This document shows positions 5,243 to 6,402 of a stretch of DNA of 6,402 bases, piece after piece. Source of the DNA: an uncultured Lachnospiraceae bacterium. GTDB taxonomy: Bacteria; Bacillota; Clostridia; Lachnospirales; Lachnospiraceae. Where the stretch lies: NCBI GenBank assembly GCA_902783095.1, contig CACZPX010000112.1, positions 1 through 6,402 of the forward strand. Direction: 5' to 3'. A program made the position numbers and the translations under genes. The notes beneath the pieces were generated by a model, which had not been told where the DNA came from, ran no database searches, and saw only the letters and a list, made by a program, of their open reading frames with translations. How positions within the stretch are numbered: the first letter of the stretch is position 1; each line of letters begins with the position of its first letter.

Positions 5243-6402
5243 GTGAGATTCAAGTGGGACCGGAAATACCTGTACTGGGGGCTGACCGCATTCGCCGTGA
5301 TCCTGGGGATCATCGTGATCTATCTGCTGCTCACCAATCTGAGCGGCATCGCGGAAGGGATCAGCTATGTGCTCGGGGCCTTCAAGGCCGTGATCTACGG
5401 CTTTGCGCTCGCGTATATCCTGCACCCGCTGCTGCGCGTGCTGGAACTGCCGGTCTTTACCCGCTGGGGAAAAAAACTCTACAAAAACCGTCCGCATAAG
5501 GTCCGCAGCTTTTCCCGCGCGATGGGCATTACCCTCACCATGCTGGTCGTGGTCGCGGTGCTCACTCTGCTGATGCGGATGGTCCTTCCCAAGGTCTATG
5601 AGAGCGTCATCACGCTGGTGGGGAATCTGCCGCAGTATTATACCACGGCCAGAGCCTGGCTGGCCGGCCTGTTTTCCGACGGCTCGGAGATCCAGAACAG
5701 CGTGCTGTCCCTCTTTGACAACCTGAACACCACCATCACGGACTTCTTTTCCGCGGACTCCATCAACCAGCTCCGCGACGTGATCTCCCAGGTCTTTACC
5801 AGCATCTACACGGTCGCGCGGGAACTGGTCAACATCATCATCGGCTTCGTCGTGTCCGTGTACGTGATGATGAACAAGGAGCGCTTCGCGGCGCAGGCCA
5901 AGAAGTTCCTGTACGCCCATCTGCGCGCGGACTGGGTCACAGGCTTCTTAAAGAAACTGCACGACGCCAACCACATCTTTATCGGCTTTCTGGGCGGCAA
6001 GATCATCGACTCACTGGTGATCGGCATCTCCAGCTACATCCTGCTCACCATCTTCCGCATCCCCTACAAGGAACTGGTGAGCGTACTGGTGGGCGTCACC
6101 AATATGATCCCGTTTTTCGGCCCGTTCATCGGCGCCGTTCCCAGCGCGCTGTTCATCCTGATGATCGATCCGATCAAGTGCATCACCTTCCTGATCATCA
6201 TCATCGTGCTGCAGCAGCTGGACGGCAATATCCTGCAGCCCAAGATCCTGGGCGCCATCACCGGCCTGAGCGGCTTCTGGGTGCTGGTGGCTCTGGTCGT
6301 GGGCGGCTATTTCTTCGGCGTGGTGGGCATGCTGCTTTCCGTGCCGGTCATGTCCATGGTCTACGCCTGGATCAAGACCAACGCGGAGCAGCGCTTAAAG
6401 AA
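5243..6402 (+). CDS. AI-2E/PerM-family membrane transporter (3' end outside window)
   Basis: This is a polytopic inner-membrane protein of the AI-2E (PerM/TqsA/YtvI) family. Members have been linked to autoinducer-2 export, Na+/H+ antiport or unknown transport, so the substrate is open. The frame runs 386 codons to the window edge without a stop; the family is typically about 350-400 residues and the signature C-terminal region is present, so only a short tail is probably missing. Hydrophobic segments lie near 12-32, 42-62, 94-114, 192-212, 242-272, 276-308, 311-324 and 345-375. A soluble, mostly helical part occupies about 115-190. Family motifs are GVTNMIPFFGPFIGAVPS (284-301), QQLDGNILQPKILG (324-337) and FGVVGMLLSVPV (358-369). 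The start is GTG, chosen by its ribosome binding site and position before the first helix. It is 16 nt from the amidase. Confidence 0.92.
   Translation, partial: MRFKWDRKYLYWGLTAFAVILGIIVIYLLLTNLSGIAEGISYVLGAFKAVIYGFALAYILHPLLRVLELPVFTRWGKKLYKNRPHKVRSFSRAMGITLTMLVVVAVLTLLMRMVLPKVYESVITLVGNLPQYYTTARAWLAGLFSDGSEIQNSVLSLFDNLNTTITDFFSADSINQLRDVISQVFTSIYTVARELVNIIIGFVVSVYVMMNKERFAAQAKKFLYAHLRADWVTGFLKKLHDANHIFIGFLGGKIIDSLVIGISSYILLTIFRIPYKELVSVLVGVTNMIPFFGPFIGAVPSALFILMIDPIKCITFLIIIIVLQQLDGNILQPKILGAITGLSGFWVLVALVVGGYFFGVVGMLLSVPVMSMVYAWIKTNAEQRLK

Larger units (their letters stand above)
1..6402 (+). other. Probable single operon of eight co-directional genes
   Basis: All genes share one strand and the largest gap is 16 nt. 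Junctions are TGATG (422-426), a 10-nt gap (1315-1324), ATGA (1990-1993), a 19-nt overlap (2790-2808), TAATG (3837-3841), 8 nt (4514-4521) and 16 nt (5227-5242). No gap can hold a stem-loop terminator with a U-tract or a full promoter. Co-transcription is inferred from this spacing; promoters inside genes cannot be excluded. The operon must begin upstream, probably with the kinase and its partner phosphatase, and may continue to the right. Confidence 0.75.

Noticed and set aside
5189..5920. A 243-codon minus-strand open frame, rich in His, Asp and Gln, opposite the AI-2E family gene
   Set aside because: The composition is what the reverse complement of hydrophobic, GC-rich codons gives, and the plus strand encodes a recognisable membrane protein.

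Overview
The window is a single gene-dense block in which all eight protein-coding genes lie on the plus strand. It suggests a fairly GC-rich (about 60% by eye) member of the Firmicutes/Clostridia, possibly Lachnospiraceae. The reasons are the order PASTA-kinase - rsgA - rpe, which is typical of low-GC Gram-positive bacteria and their relatives, the purine-rich ribosome binding sites before most genes, a lipoprotein of the PrsA/SurA foldase type, and a membrane-anchored Amidase_2 protein. The lineage is inferred from gene order and style, not from a database search.

Layout, left to right. (1) 2-424 is the extracellular C-terminus of a PASTA-domain Ser/Thr protein kinase, open at the left edge. 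(2) 424-1314 is rsgA, a circularly permuted GTPase of 30S ribosome maturation. (3) 1325-1993 is rpe, ribulose-phosphate 3-epimerase. (4) 1990-2808 is a Cof-type HAD phosphatase, where many Clostridia and Bacilli carry the thiamine pyrophosphokinase gene. (5) 2790-3839 is a secreted lipoprotein with a degenerate parvulin-like domain. (6) 3839-4513 is ung, uracil-DNA glycosylase. (7) 4522-5226 is a membrane-anchored N-acetylmuramoyl-L-alanine amidase. (8) 5243-6402 is an AI-2E/PerM-family membrane protein, open at the right edge but probably almost complete.

Junctions are very tight: a 1-nt overlap (TGATG), a 10-nt gap, a 4-nt overlap (ATGA), a 19-nt overlap, a 1-nt overlap (TAATG), then gaps of 8 and 16 nt. 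No terminator hairpin or convincing promoter fits between genes, so the block is probably one operon with strong translational coupling. It mixes cell-wall sensing and remodelling (PASTA kinase, amidase, foldase-like lipoprotein) with housekeeping functions (ribosome assembly, pentose phosphate pathway, DNA repair).

There are no RNA genes, insertion sequences, CRISPR arrays or long repeats, and no non-coding stretch longer than 16 nt. I do not see a new biological system here. The items most worth a second look are an in-register A_AAA_AAA heptamer near the end of rsgA with a Shine-Dalgarno-like sequence upstream, a strong context preference for the rare TTA leucine codon, the apparently inactive parvulin domain, and an AT-rich patch inside ung.
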